64,000 nt of DNA from Rhodococcus opacus (GTDB lineage: Bacteria > Actinomycetota > Actinomycetes > Mycobacteriales > Mycobacteriaceae). Positions within the stretch are counted from its first letter, which is position 1; each line of letters begins with the position of its first letter. Positions 63,747 to 64,000 of this stretch are shown here, piece after piece. Location: positions 1-64,000 of the forward strand of contig NZ_JAAXPA010000013.1 of the NCBI RefSeq assembly GCF_012396235.1, read 5' to 3'. The notes below the pieces were generated by a model, which ran no database searches, was not told the DNA's origin, and saw nothing but the letters and a program-made list of their open reading frames with translations. A program made the position numbers and the translations under genes.

Positions 63747-64000
63747 CGCACTCGCGTCACCGGAAGCTCCCGTCGCAATCGATCGACCCGGGACCTCGGC
63801 TCCGTCGCCCGCTTCCACCCCGCCGCAGCCGGGTGCTGTCCAGCGTGCCGGTGCGGCACTGCGTCCGATCGCCTGGCGGATCCTCAAGCCGTCCGTCGCG
63901 ATCGTCGCCTTCCTGGCACTGTGGGAGATCGCTCCGCGGGTCGGTCTCGTCGACGAGGTGTTCCTTCCCCCGTTCACCACGGTGGTCGAGGCATTCTTCG
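63739..64000 (+). CDS. ABC importer permease, N-terminal part (SsuC/TauC type)
   Basis: The first 87 codons of a permease cut by the right edge. A Pro/Ala-rich cytoplasmic tail is followed by a first membrane segment (about residues 51-68, SVAIVAFLALWEIAPR) and the family motif EVFLPPFTTVVEAFF, where SsuC/TauC proteins read LPSP..V. It overlaps the ATPase by eight bases with AAGGAGG upstream. Confidence 0.88.
   Translation, partial: MSSALASPEAPVAIDRPGTSAPSPASTPPQPGAVQRAGAALRPIAWRILKPSVAIVAFLALWEIAPRVGLVDEVFLPPFTTVVEAFF

Overview
The window is high-GC actinobacterial DNA, most likely from a Rhodococcus or close mycolic-acid-producing relative. Support: GC-rich third codon positions, many GTG starts behind GGAG-type ribosome sites, an Lsr2 nucleoid protein, a two-FHA ABC exporter of the Mycobacterium Rv1747 type, an actinobacterial-type LexA box, an HspR-like inverted repeat, and a mix of catabolic clusters and regulators. 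I saw no rRNA, tRNA, CRISPR array, phage block or insertion sequence. Species assignment is inference. All readings are by eye; no homology search was run.

Layout. 1-8349: housekeeping and stress genes (two SDRs, a VIT-type metal transporter, a tandem USP, a CYTH-CHAD protein, an RluA pseudouridine synthase, a secreted CocE-type hydrolase). 8371-9285: ohrR-ohr peroxide operon with a palindromic operator. 9327-13065: a TPP riboswitch heads an SDR plus an NtaA/SnaA/DszA-type flavin monooxygenase, followed by a CitMHS transporter. 13067-14704: small acidic protein, lsr2, an NlpC/P60-like protein that has lost its catalytic Cys, and a small ORF. 14732-23669: an aromatic or heterocycle catabolic cluster (VOC extradiol dioxygenase, FAH-family enzyme, MFS carrier, ATZ/TRZ amidohydrolase, LysR regulator, FAD hydroxylase, alpha/beta hydrolase, CMD protein). 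23688-31395: FHA-ABC exporter, FetB-like permease, second FAD hydroxylase, APC permease, and a decayed arginase-family gene beside a repeated hairpin.

31508-34703: heat-shock-type ClpC-like ATPase behind an HspR-like operator, and a DIP1984-family protein. 35027-41412: IclR regulator, glycerate kinase, D-2-hydroxyacid dehydrogenase, HMG-CoA-lyase-type enzyme, class III CoA transferase and GntP permease. Together these read as uptake, CoA activation, retro-Claisen cleavage, reduction and phosphorylation of a branched hydroxy-diacid such as itatartarate, which is my main pathway hypothesis. 41535-45190: AraC regulator, then metE under a cobalamin riboswitch. 45253-48770: ABC exporter plus two-component system operon.

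48895-50825: DAHP synthase behind a Tyr-Phe-Trp-Phe leader peptide, and alkB with a LexA-type box. 50962-58827: MMPL exporter, ectD without ectABC in view, LysE exporter, zinc alcohol dehydrogenase, VOC protein, AraC regulator and a PLP aminotransferase. 58872-60442: a CMD protein facing an ECF41 sigma factor, with a matching promoter-like site. 60557-64000: a sulfonate/taurine-type ABC operon with duplicated binding proteins, preceded by a Cys-containing leader peptide; its permease runs off the window. RNA- and leader-based control is unusually dense here: TPP and cobalamin riboswitches, an aromatic amino acid leader and a candidate cysteine leader.
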